From: Flavobacteriales bacterium
GTDB lineage: Bacteria > Bacteroidota > Bacteroidia > Flavobacteriales > Flavobacteriaceae
Direction of reading: 5' to 3'
Assembly (NCBI GenBank): GCA_018335925.1
Contig: JAGXRF010000003.1
Coordinates: 1 to 42,101 of the forward strand
Length of the DNA stretch: 42,101 nt
The position numbers and the translations under genes are program-made. Positions 24,001-31,536 of the stretch are shown in pieces (within the stretch, counting starts at the first letter, position 1; the number at the start of each line of letters is the position of its first letter). The notes under the pieces are model-generated. The model saw only the letters and a list, made by a program, of their open reading frames with translations, was not told the DNA's origin and made no database searches.

Positions 24001-25367
24001 TAGGATTTTTACCAATGGCCATTTCAAGCTCAGCAGGTGCCGAAGTACAACGACCTTTGGCAACTGTGGTCATCGGTGGATTGATTTCTGCTACTTTTTT
24101 GACTTTGGTTGTATTGCCAGTTTTGTATTTGTGGATGCATGAACGTGAATTTAAATGGAAAAAGAAAAACAACCCTGTTGTGGTGATGTTTCTATTAACC
24201 ATTTTGCTGCCAAGTGTTTCTATGGCACAAAACAAAACCTTAACACGAAACGATTTGGTGCAACTGGCTTGGGAAAACAACCTACAAATCAAAGCATTGC
24301 AAAGCAAAATCAAAGCATCTGAGAGCAATGAAAAAACAGCTTTTCAGCTCCAAAAAACCAATGTATATTACAGTTTTGACCAAAATAATTTAACCCCAAA
24401 CAACATTCCATTGCATGTGTTTGGTGCTTCACAAGATTTTAAATTTCCTACTTTTTATGGTGCACAGAAAAAAGTGCTACAACAACAAACCACTTTAGAT
24501 AAAGATGTATTAGAAATTCAAAAAAACCGCTTGGCTTTTGAAGTTTCTAAAGTGCATGAAGAAATGGTTTTTTGGAAAAACCGCGAAACCTACTATCGGT
24601 TTTTAGATAGTTTGTTTACTAATTTCAGCAAATCGAGTAACCGAAAATTTGAGTTAGGAGAAACCAATTTTTTGGAAAAAGTAAATGCCGAAGCCAAACA
24701 AAAACAGATCCAATTACAATGGCAACAGAGTCAGAAAGAGATAACTATCAGAAAAATTCAATTGCATCACTTATTAAATCAAGAAGTAAAAGTAGAGGAA
24801 ATTACCAATCGGCTTTTTCCGATAGAGCCTTTAAATGATATAAATTCCGAAACCATCGTTCAATTATACAACGATTTAGAACAGTTGAGTAATTTGGAAA
24901 TTAAAAAGCAAAGACAAGAGAATTTGCCCGACTTAATGGTGGAGTATTTTCAAGGAGATAACAAAGGGGTAGGAAGTAGTTTGTATGGAGTAAAATTTGG
25001 CGTTTCCTTACCCCTATTTCTATCTAAAAACAAACAGAAAATCAAAGTACTCAACTATGAGAAAGAAAACCGAAACTTTCAAAAAGAACAAATTCAATTG
25101 CAGTTAAACACCTATCAACAAGAAAAAGAGCAAGCATTGCAGCAATTGCAATTGGGTTTAGATTATTACCAAAACCAAGGAAAAAAACTATCGGAACAAA
25201 TTATCAAAGTAGCCAACCAAAGCTATAAAGCCGGAGAAATTGACTTTTTTCAATATCTTCAAAGTTTAGAAAATGCTACAGAAATTGAACTCCAATATTT
25301 AGAAACTTTGTTGCAATACAATGTGCTGCAATTAGAAAAAACCTATCTACCCATTCCATTAAATTAA
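21033..25367 (+). CDS. CzcA-type heavy-metal RND efflux pump fused to a TolC-like outer-membrane factor
   Basis: A 1444-residue fusion. Residues 1 to about 1045 are an HME-RND proton/metal antiporter: first helix near the N-terminus, two large periplasmic loops, and the TM4 signature DFGIIIDGAVIIVE with Asp399, Asp405 and Glu412. That is the divalent-cation (Zn/Co/Cd) type rather than the Cu/Ag type. From about 1060 comes a signal-like hydrophobic stretch (FLLTILLPSVSMAQ), then TolC/CzcC-like coiled-coil helices (AWENNLQIKALQSKI and later YFQGDNKGVG). Such fusions occur in Bacteroidota. ATG 21033 is preferred to TTG 21000 because MKTIIRFSLQNK is the usual RND start. The adaptor gene follows 6 nt later. 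Confidence 0.92.
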   Translation: MKTIIRFSLQNKLLILLFTMIMVGYGLYATFHISIGAVPDITNNQVQVITTSRNLSTQDIEQYVTYPVELEMANLPGVKEIRSVSKFGLSVVTVVFEDKMGNYLPRQLIAEKIKVAAEKIPEGFGVPEMGPITTGLGEIYQYTLEVAPEFKDQYTVADLREIQDWQVKRQLSGIPGVVEINTWGGYLKQYEVAFDPNQLHAMQISVGDILKALEQNNHIAGGAYIEKNNQSYFIRAEGQISSLQDIENILVANKNQTPIRIKDVAKVQFGHANRFGAITGNGEGEKVLGQIMMLKGANSNQVINDVKNRIALVEKSLPDGVSINGFLERSELVKKTTFTIAENLILGCLIVIFVVVLLLGNWRSGLVIASVIPLCLLFAISMMYLLGMDANLMSLGAIDFGIIIDGAVIIVEFVTFQITQKLRPLLPLSANDLKEKMNHIVLESSHKMMNSAIFGQLIILIVFIPIMTLSGIEGKMFRPMAMTFSFAIFGAMILGMTYVPVISALFLNPNKTSSFKISEVIIQKIQKAYNPVIRWSLKNTKKVIIAAVTLLVVSIGIFSQMGGEFIPTLDEGDFVIQPVLKTGLPLTNTIETTTKIEKIVLENFPEVDQIVSRIGAAEVPTDPMSMEESDIIVKLKPKSEWTTTKDKEELANLIKTELEKKIPNTEIEFTQPIEMRFNELISGTRSDVGIKIFGDDLNTLARIAEDISKKIKNTPGASDVVVEKTEGLPQIKIVYDRFKLAQYNLNVFEVNQTITAAFAGSTASTVLEGEKRFDMVVRMDKAFKNNLQDVQNLWITLPNQNQIPLSEVAQVTYEKGPAKISRDNTKRRVVIGVNIRNRDLQSVVTDMQQIIDTQVKLPEGYYITYGGQFQNLESAKNRLYVAVPVALVLIFVLLYFAFQSVQEALLIYTAIPLSAVGGILLLAMRGMPFSISAGVGFIALFGIAVLNGIVLIEHFKHLKSGKYTSLKDMIIQGTSERLRPVLLTAAAAALGFLPMAISSSAGAEVQRPLATVVIGGLISATFLTLVVLPVLYLWMHEREFKWKKKNNPVVVMFLLTILLPSVSMAQNKTLTRNDLVQLAWENNLQIKALQSKIKASESNEKTAFQLQKTNVYYSFDQNNLTPNNIPLHVFGASQDFKFPTFYGAQKKVLQQQTTLDKDVLEIQKNRLAFEVSKVHEEMVFWKNRETYYRFLDSLFTNFSKSSNRKFELGETNFLEKVNAEAKQKQIQLQWQQSQKEITIRKIQLHHLLNQEVKVEEITNRLFPIEPLNDINSETIVQLYNDLEQLSNLEIKKQRQENLPDLMVEYFQGDNKGVGSSLYGVKFGVSLPLFLSKNKQKIKVLNYEKENRNFQKEQIQLQLNTYQQEKEQALQQLQLGLDYYQNQGKKLSEQIIKVANQSYKAGEIDFFQYLQSLENATEIELQYLETLLQYNVLQLEKTYLPIPLN

Positions 25368-25373
25368 AACACC

Positions 25374-26474
25374 ATGAACCGTATATTTTTTTTGATTACT
25401 TTATCTTTTATGGTTTCTTGCAAAAAAGAAAGCACTGAAAACAATACCACTTCTTCGGAGCATTACATCAGCGTAACCAAAGAACAATTTGCTTCCAACC
25501 AAATGGCTTTAGATTCGATGAAAAAACGTGATTTTCCGGAAACCATTGAAACAGCCGGAAAATTAGCCGTGCAACCCATTTACAGTGCCAAAATATCTGC
25601 ACCCTTAGCCGGTTATTTAAAAAACATTCCTTTTAAGGTTGGCGATTATGTCAATAAAGGGCAATCTTTGTTGCAAGTAGAAAGCAATGAATTGTTGGAT
25701 ATTCAAAAAGAATATGCCCAATTATACCAACAACTTCGTTTTTTAAAATCTGAATTTGACAGACAAAAAACTTTGTGGGAGGAAAATATTAGCTCACAAA
25801 AAAACTTTTTAAAAGCCGAAAGTGATTATAAAACCACATTAGCCATGACCCAAAATTTGAAAAGTAAATTAAGTGCCATGGGTGTTTCAATTAGCCATGT
25901 AGAAAATGGAAAATTTAGCAATGCATTGGCTGTGCAAACCCCGGTGAGTGGCTATATTATCAAAATTAACACCAGCCCGGGAGCTTTTGTGGCTGCCACC
26001 GATGTGTTGATCGAAGTAGCCGATTGGAAACAAATGCAAGTGGAATTGAAGGTATTTGAAAAAGACTTTGCCAAAATTACCTTAAATCAACCTATTGAAT
26101 TTCAATTGAGTAATAATGCACAAGTTTTTAAATCCCAAGTGGTTTCTTTTGAAAAATCGGTCAACGAATCCGACAGAAGTATTGCCGTTTATGGTAGTTT
26201 AGAGGAAAACATGAAAAAACAATTGGCATTGGGCATGATGTTGCAAGCCAAAATTTTCACAGGTACTTCAAAAGCAGTTAGTTTGCCAACAGAAGCTATT
26301 TATCAGGAGGGCAAAAACCAGTGGGTGTTGTTGTTGCAAAAAGAAGATCCCAAAAACTATTATTTTCTTCCACAAAAAGTAAAAGTCAAAAACGCACAAG
26401 AGAACTTCACATCCATCGACATTCTTCCAAACCAAAAAATGTATTTGGTAAAGGGAGCAGCCATGCTATGGTAA
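25374..26474 (+). CDS. CzcB/CusB-type periplasmic adaptor lipoprotein
   Basis: A 366-residue membrane-fusion protein linking the RND pump to its outer-membrane channel. It has a lipoprotein signal (LSFMVSCKK, Cys16), a barrel-sandwich half GYLKNIPFKVGDYVNKGQSL, a helical hairpin (about 100-165) and the second lipoyl half SGYIIKINTSPGAFV. Beta-barrel and membrane-proximal domains follow. It ends KGAAMLW, and its stop lies only two bases from the stop of the converging TonB-receptor gene. It closes the efflux operon that begins at 17655. No His-rich N-terminal metal-binding segment is seen, so metal specificity cannot be read from it. Confidence 0.9.
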   Translation: MNRIFFLITLSFMVSCKKESTENNTTSSEHYISVTKEQFASNQMALDSMKKRDFPETIETAGKLAVQPIYSAKISAPLAGYLKNIPFKVGDYVNKGQSLLQVESNELLDIQKEYAQLYQQLRFLKSEFDRQKTLWEENISSQKNFLKAESDYKTTLAMTQNLKSKLSAMGVSISHVENGKFSNALAVQTPVSGYIIKINTSPGAFVAATDVLIEVADWKQMQVELKVFEKDFAKITLNQPIEFQLSNNAQVFKSQVVSFEKSVNESDRSIAVYGSLEENMKKQLALGMMLQAKIFTGTSKAVSLPTEAIYQEGKNQWVLLLQKEDPKNYYFLPQKVKVKNAQENFTSIDILPNQKMYLVKGAAMLW

Positions 26475-26483
26475 ATTTACCAT
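26468..26483. other. 16-bp perfect palindrome over two converging stop codons
   Basis: ATGGTAAATTTACCAT is its own reverse complement. It contains the last codons and stops of the adaptor gene (TGG TAA, plus strand) and of the TonB-receptor gene (TGG TAA, minus strand). It may act as a compact two-way terminator element, but no T-run follows on either side. Confidence 0.55.
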
Positions 26484-28936
26484 CTACCGGTAAGTTTGAT
26501 ATTAAACACGCGAGTAGTCATAAAATTTGGCACCCCGTATTGGTTTTTGGTATACACATCTCGAACCCAGGTGTTGGTGATGGCATTTTGGTTGTTGAAC
26601 ATATTGAAGATTTCAAATCCAACACTTAAATCTTTCCATTTTTTCAACCAATGGGTATCTGCACGAAGTTCGTTTCGGTCGGTCAACACATAAAAGAAAC
26701 CAATATCAGCTCTGCGGTAATCACGCAAACGCAATTGGTAGTCGTACGGATCGGCATACGCAGGAGAACCTCCGGGCAAACCAGTGTTGTACACCAAATT
26801 CAAATACAACTTCAAGCTAGGAAATTTAGGAACATAATCTTGAAACAACACAGCAAACTTTAGTCGTTGGTCGGTTGGACGATCGATAAAACCACGGTTA
26901 TTTTGGTTTTCTTGGGTTTTCATGTAGCCAAATGTAAACCAAGATTCTGTACCGGGAACAAATTCTCCATGCAATCGCATGTCTAAACCGTACACATAAG
27001 CTTCTGCCTCATTATTGGCACGATAGCGAATTCGAACATTATCTAGAGTATAAGTATTCACATCACTTAAATCTTTGTAGTACACTTCAGAAATCAACTT
27101 AAAGGGTCGGTTATTCCACTGAAAACCATATTCGTTACTCAAGATGTAGTGTATAGATTGCTGGGCTTTTACATTGGGTTGCACCACTCCGTTAAAATCT
27201 CTCATTTCACGATACATAGGAGGTTGGTGGTACACCCCAACTGCCAAACGAAACAACAAATCTTTGTCTTCCGGTTTAAAAGCTACTTGGGCTCTCGGAC
27301 TAAATACTACTTGGGTATTGCCAGCAATATTTCTCCCAGAAACTTCCCATGCATGCAAACGCACTCCTGCATTGAACCACCATTGGTTTCTGGTTTCGGT
27401 AGTGCGATAACTCCATTGGGCAAAACCGGAATAGCGGTTAATTTGTACAAAATTGGTGGCACGAATATTTTGGTAAGGCACCAAAGGTCCGGTGTACGGA
27501 TTGTATGGTTGGTCGTTCACAGGCAAATCGATACTTGGAGGATTTAGTGAAAATCCGGCAGAGTCAATCACTTCCCACTCTACCAAACGGTCTCTTAGGT
27601 CTTCTCGGGTATATTTAAAAGCCCATTGCAATTGGTGTTCTTTGATTTTGTGGTTTCCTTTGATTTCAGAGTTAATAATCAAGCCATCCAAATCGTTTCG
27701 GGCATGGTTTAATTGTGAGCCAACACCTCTCGTAAACAGCACCCCCCCAAAAGTTTCCGAACCAATGTTGGTATCTACTTCTCCTAATCTGTAAAAAGCT
27801 GCTATATCAAAATACTCTTGTTCGGTGGTATGGTAAATGGAATTGGTGAATTGAAAATCGTTGTTTTCGTTTAAGAAAAATTGATTTTTAATGGCTCCAA
27901 ATCGCGTAATGTATTGGTCTTTTTCTTGTCCTTGATAAAAAATTTGTAAAGCTATTGGTTCGTCAATCGTACCAAAATTGGTTTGTCTGAATACCGGTTG
28001 GTAGTCGTACTTGTTTTGCGATAAGTTCCCCAAAAAGCTATGTTGCCATTTGGTGTTGGGAGTAAAAGTAATGTAGGTTTGTACATCAGCAAAGCGTGGA
28101 CGGAAGTTGGTTTGGGTTTCTTGGCTATTGACCAACAAGGAGTTATCACGATAACGAATTCCAGTAACTGCTGTCCATTTTTCATCTTTAGAAACTAAAT
28201 CTATCGAAGCAGCACCTCCTAAAAAGCTGCCTTCAAAACTTGCTCCGAATCGGGTTGGTTTTCGGTAGGTGATATCTAACACCGACGACAACCTATCTCC
28301 ATATTTTGCTTGGAAGCCTCCTGCACTAAAGTCGACATTAAAAACCAAATCAGAATTTACAAAACTTAATCCTTCTTGTTGCCCGGAACGGATTAAAAAC
28401 GGACGATATACTTCAATATCGTTTACATATACCAAGTTTTCATCGTAGTTTCCACCTCTTACGGCATATTGGGTACTCAACTCGTTGTTGGAATTTACCC
28501 CTCCAAAGGTTTTCATGATGTTTTCTACCCCTGCATTGGCACCTGGTATTTTTCGGATGGTAGCTGGGTCAATGGCTTGCATTCCTTCTACCCTTTTTCG
28601 GTTACTTGCGGTAATGACAACTTCTCCAATTTGTTGCCTGTCTGCCAACATTTTAAAGTTGTACACATACTCTTCGTTGGGTTTGAGTTGTATTTTCAAC
28701 TCCACTCTTTTGAGGGTAACGTGTAAAAACAAAACGGTTAGTTTTTGGTTGGCAGGGACTTCTAACAAATAAAAGCCACTGGCATCGGTAGTGGTTCCTT
28801 TGTCTTTTTCGTAGGTTACTGCTACTTGTTCCACCGGTTGGTTATTTTCATCAAGAATCACTCCTTTGATACGAGCGGTTTGAGCAGTTAGGGTAAAAAA
28901 ACTTGCAAGGGTAAAAATGAAAAAAAAGTATTTCAA
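26477..28936 (-). CDS. TonB-dependent receptor with carboxypeptidase-like regulatory domain
   Basis: An 819-residue outer-membrane transporter. After a signal peptide (MKYFFFIFTLASFFTLTAQ), a CarboxypepD_reg-like domain (about 20-105, GVILDENNQPVEQVAVTYE, DASGFYLLEVP) precedes the plug (IGEVVITASNRKR, IPGANAGVENIMKTFGGV, QYAVRGGNYDENLVYVNDI) and a 22-strand-type barrel ending KLTGRW. Such receptors import siderophores, vitamins or oligomers; the substrate is unknown and no SusD gene is adjacent. It starts 3 nt after the stop of the M23 peptidase gene, so the two are one operon. A barrel-envelope link with the peptidase is possible but unproven. Confidence 0.9.
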   Translation of the reverse strand: MKYFFFIFTLASFFTLTAQTARIKGVILDENNQPVEQVAVTYEKDKGTTTDASGFYLLEVPANQKLTVLFLHVTLKRVELKIQLKPNEEYVYNFKMLADRQQIGEVVITASNRKRVEGMQAIDPATIRKIPGANAGVENIMKTFGGVNSNNELSTQYAVRGGNYDENLVYVNDIEVYRPFLIRSGQQEGLSFVNSDLVFNVDFSAGGFQAKYGDRLSSVLDITYRKPTRFGASFEGSFLGGAASIDLVSKDEKWTAVTGIRYRDNSLLVNSQETQTNFRPRFADVQTYITFTPNTKWQHSFLGNLSQNKYDYQPVFRQTNFGTIDEPIALQIFYQGQEKDQYITRFGAIKNQFFLNENNDFQFTNSIYHTTEQEYFDIAAFYRLGEVDTNIGSETFGGVLFTRGVGSQLNHARNDLDGLIINSEIKGNHKIKEHQLQWAFKYTREDLRDRLVEWEVIDSAGFSLNPPSIDLPVNDQPYNPYTGPLVPYQNIRATNFVQINRYSGFAQWSYRTTETRNQWWFNAGVRLHAWEVSGRNIAGNTQVVFSPRAQVAFKPEDKDLLFRLAVGVYHQPPMYREMRDFNGVVQPNVKAQQSIHYILSNEYGFQWNNRPFKLISEVYYKDLSDVNTYTLDNVRIRYRANNEAEAYVYGLDMRLHGEFVPGTESWFTFGYMKTQENQNNRGFIDRPTDQRLKFAVLFQDYVPKFPSLKLYLNLVYNTGLPGGSPAYADPYDYQLRLRDYRRADIGFFYVLTDRNELRADTHWLKKWKDLSVGFEIFNMFNNQNAITNTWVRDVYTKNQYGVPNFMTTRVFNIKLTGRW

Positions 28937-28939
28937 AAC

Positions 28940-30670
28940 TTATGGTTTGGAATTGGTTCGAAAAAAATGTGTTTCAAATATAGTAGAATTTCCCACATAA
29001 TCTTCTACCACTACTTTCAAATCGTTTTTTCCCTCCTGTACTTTGCCATCTGCAAAGGCATGTGTTAACAAATTATCTTTGTATTCGTACTCCATCAAAA
29101 TCCATTTGCCATTCAAATAAGCGTTAAAACTTTGGATACCGCTTCCTTGATCGGAGATTTTCACTTGCAATTGGCTTTTGTTAGATAGCCATTCTCCTTC
29201 CTTAAAATTAACAGGTTGAATGATGGGAGCTATGTTGTCTTCTAAAATTTGGTAATTACCTAATCTTCGAACATACGCTAATCGATTGCCATTCTTTTTA
29301 AGTTCGGCTTTTTCGTATAAAGGTTTGGCATTATCCATATAAGCCAAATAACTTTTGGGTGTCCAACCTACTTTTTCCGGATCAAAAGTTAAGGTGATGG
29401 AACCATGCACTGGCACTTTTTTGTGGTGCAACTTTAGTTTTCCCACTTGGTATTGCAAATCTAATTTGGTATCTTCATACAAAGTTTTTGCTGGGATCAT
29501 CACTTCAAATGGTCCTATATCAAAAATTTCATCTCTACTCTTTTTAACAACAAACCCTTTACTTTCGTCTTTTTTTGGTGGAATTTCGGATGCATCATAC
29601 ACAATTGGCACCAATACCACCGTGGTGTTTTGATGAAAATCGGAAACTTCAATTTTTACTTGATAGGTTTTGTTTGGAGCAATTTCTAACCAACCTAAAT
29701 TGGTGTGCTTTTTCACCATTGGGATGACCACATCGTTGGTTAAAAACAGTTTTTGGAATTTATTACCGGTTTCGGTAAAATGTTCGTAGTCTAAATAATA
29801 ATTCAAAAACCTGCTTTGGTCAAAGGCAAATCGATCAAACTGCATTTCGAGCAAGGTTTTGCCATTGCAAGTAGCTTTGATTTGGTACACTCCGTTTTTA
29901 CCAAAACTCAGATTAGACTGATCAAAACATTGGATTCCCAGTCCAATTTTGCCCTTGGCTCGAATGGTTTTGGTGGTGATCACTCCTCCTGCATTTTGGG
30001 CAATGGTAACTATAGAAGGCTGTTGCAATCCATTTACCGAGGCTTGTTCCTCTAACGGATAAGCCCTTAAAGCTACAATGGTTGGCTTTTTTTGGTCTTG
30101 CACTTGCATGTCAAAACCAAACAACATGGGGTTGATGATTTCTTCGGTTTTGGTATCTCTAATTTCAAAGTGCACATGAGGCCCTCCACTGCTTCCGGTA
30201 TTTCCGGAAAAGGCAATCATCTCTCCTTTATTGACTTTAATTTGGTGAGGATCGGGGAATAATTCTATTTCAAAAGATTGGTTTAAATACTGCAAACCTT
30301 TTACGTATTCTTCTATTTTATCGGTATATTTATCTAGATGTGCATACACCGAAGTGTATCCGTTAGGATGATCGATGTACAACACTTTTCCGTAACCAAA
30401 TACAGAAACTTTGATGCGAGAAACATAGCCTTCGTCCAAAGAATATACAGGCAAACCTATTTTTTGTTGGGTGCGAAAATCCAAGCCTGAATGAAAATGG
30501 TTGGTACGCAATTCGCCAAAGCTACCCGACAAAGTTAAAGGAATGTCTAAGGGCTTATGGTAGTCCCAAAACATGGGATTTTGGGCTATCAACAAATGAC
30601 TAAAAAACAAGCTCCCAATCAAGTAAAACAGATTGGTTAAAAATTTAAATGCCTTTGAACGTACAATCAT
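28940..30670 (-). CDS. M23-family metallopeptidase (LytM-like), periplasmic
   Basis: A 576-residue exported protein. A signal or anchor helix covers residues 11-30. The M23 domain (about 45-175) has the zinc and catalytic residues in place: His60 and Asp64 in HFHSGLDF, His111 in YAHL, and His165/His167 in GPHVHFE. This is the fold of peptidoglycan endopeptidases such as lysostaphin and LytM. About 400 further residues form beta-rich domains of unknown role, including an Ig-like end (QGSGIQSFNAYLNG). It is divergent from the cell-division genes zapB-like/zapA and is the first gene of an operon with the TonB receptor. Since the active site is complete, true hydrolase activity is expected. Confidence 0.9.
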   Translation of the reverse strand: MIVRSKAFKFLTNLFYLIGSLFFSHLLIAQNPMFWDYHKPLDIPLTLSGSFGELRTNHFHSGLDFRTQQKIGLPVYSLDEGYVSRIKVSVFGYGKVLYIDHPNGYTSVYAHLDKYTDKIEEYVKGLQYLNQSFEIELFPDPHQIKVNKGEMIAFSGNTGSSGGPHVHFEIRDTKTEEIINPMLFGFDMQVQDQKKPTIVALRAYPLEEQASVNGLQQPSIVTIAQNAGGVITTKTIRAKGKIGLGIQCFDQSNLSFGKNGVYQIKATCNGKTLLEMQFDRFAFDQSRFLNYYLDYEHFTETGNKFQKLFLTNDVVIPMVKKHTNLGWLEIAPNKTYQVKIEVSDFHQNTTVVLVPIVYDASEIPPKKDESKGFVVKKSRDEIFDIGPFEVMIPAKTLYEDTKLDLQYQVGKLKLHHKKVPVHGSITLTFDPEKVGWTPKSYLAYMDNAKPLYEKAELKKNGNRLAYVRRLGNYQILEDNIAPIIQPVNFKEGEWLSNKSQLQVKISDQGSGIQSFNAYLNGKWILMEYEYKDNLLTHAFADGKVQEGKNDLKVVVEDYVGNSTIFETHFFRTNSKP

Positions 30671-30680
30671 AAGAAATTAA

Positions 30681-30712
30681 TTTGCAGGAAACCGATAGGA
30701 ATCATAAATTTG
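30681..30712 (+). promoter_or_regulatory. Promoter of the zapB-like/zapA operon
   Basis: TTTG (30681-30684) and TAAATTTG (30705-30712) are separated by 20 bases and match the Bacteroidota -33/-7 consensus. The ATG follows 25 bases later. The divergent M23 gene starts 11 bases upstream of the -33 element. Confidence 0.65.
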
Positions 30713-30737
30713 TAAAATGATAACGATTTAGTCATTC

Positions 30738-31028
30738 ATGAGTAAACTTAATGAATTTGTTCAAAATTTAGAAACTAGTGTTCAAAAATTGTTCCAAAAA
30801 ATGGACACTTTAGAACAACTAAATTCGCATTTAAAACAGCAAATTCAGGAGTTAGAAGCCAGCAAGAGTAGCTATGAAAAACAGTTAAAACTTTTGCAAA
30901 ATGAAGTAAAAGCATTAAAAATGTCTAATTCGTTATTGGGTAGTGAAGAATTTAAAAGAGATACAAAACTCAAAATAAATGCATTGGTGAAAGAGATTGA
31001 TTTTTGTATCCACCAATTATCAGATTAA
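30738..31028 (+). CDS. Small coiled-coil protein, probable ZapB-like division factor
   Basis: A 96-residue protein that is almost entirely coiled coil: heptad leucines run from LFQKMDTLEQLNSHLKQQ through LKLLQNEVKALKMSNSLL. It has no signal peptide. It is encoded 2 nt upstream of zapA, the typical place of a short coiled-coil gene in Bacteroidota. ZapB in other bacteria is likewise a short coiled coil that binds ZapA at the division ring, so a similar role is likely. Sequence alone cannot prove orthology, because coiled coils converge. Confidence 0.7.
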   Translation: MSKLNEFVQNLETSVQKLFQKMDTLEQLNSHLKQQIQELEASKSSYEKQLKLLQNEVKALKMSNSLLGSEEFKRDTKLKINALVKEIDFCIHQLSD

Positions 31029-31030
31029 AG

Positions 31031-31324
31031 ATGGAAGACAAACTCAAAATTAAAATTTCCATTGCCGACAGGGTATATCCGTTAACGGTACATCCTTCGC
31101 AAGAAGAAAGTTTGAGAGCAGCTTCAAAAAAAATTGATCTGATGATCAAACAATTTGAACAAAATTATGCTGTAAGAGATAAGCAAGATGTATTGGCCAT
31201 GTGTGCCCTACAATTTGCCGCTCAGGTAGAACAAAAATCTGGTACTTTTGTTGAAAATGGGGATGCCTTAGAAAACAAACTAGCAGAAATTACCGAAAGC
31301 ATTGCTGCATATTTAGAAAAATAA
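31031..31324 (+). CDS. zapA: Cell division protein ZapA
   Basis: A 97-residue ZapA: ISIADRVYPLTVHPSQEE is the N-terminal beta-hairpin domain, followed by the long helix (AASKKIDLMIKQFEQNYAV) and DVLAMCALQFAAQVE, characteristic of the family. ZapA bundles FtsZ filaments at mid-cell. I start at ATG 31031; upstream extensions overlap the coiled-coil gene. It directly precedes the 6S RNA, the same neighbourhood as in many bacteria, where 6S RNA can be processed from a zapA transcript. Confidence 0.9.
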   Translation: MEDKLKIKISIADRVYPLTVHPSQEESLRAASKKIDLMIKQFEQNYAVRDKQDVLAMCALQFAAQVEQKSGTFVENGDALENKLAEITESIAAYLEK

Positions 31325-31353
31325 ATACGTTCTTAAAAATACGCATCACAAAA

Positions 31354-31516
31354 CTACCCACATTATTATCTTTATTGATAAACTCAACATTAAACAATTA
31401 AAATGAGTGAATCATCGTTACTATAGTAGGCCATTCATCGCATTGGAAACTTGAACAACGAGTTAACTCAAAACTTGTCCTCACGAGTTTATTCAATCAA
31501 TAATGTGGGTTTTTTA
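31354..31516 (+). ncRNA. ssrS: 6S RNA (6S-Flavo type)
   Basis: The gap between zapA and rny holds a long RNA-like element closed by a perfect 11-bp stem: CCCACATTATT (31357-31367) pairs with AATAATGTGGG (31499-31509), followed by a T-run that would end transcription. The enclosed about 130 bases form a rod with a large central bubble region, as in 6S RNA, which sequesters RNA polymerase by mimicking an open promoter. Position after zapA supports this strongly. Exact ends are estimates. No TAnnTTTG box was seen in front, so it may be processed from the zapA message. Confidence 0.85.
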
Positions 31517-31536
31517 TTTATATATATTTTAAAACC

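Noticed and set aside
27149..27547. 132-codon frame antisense to the TonB receptor gene
   Set aside because: Shadow of the real coding strand; no motif, and its composition follows the receptor codons.
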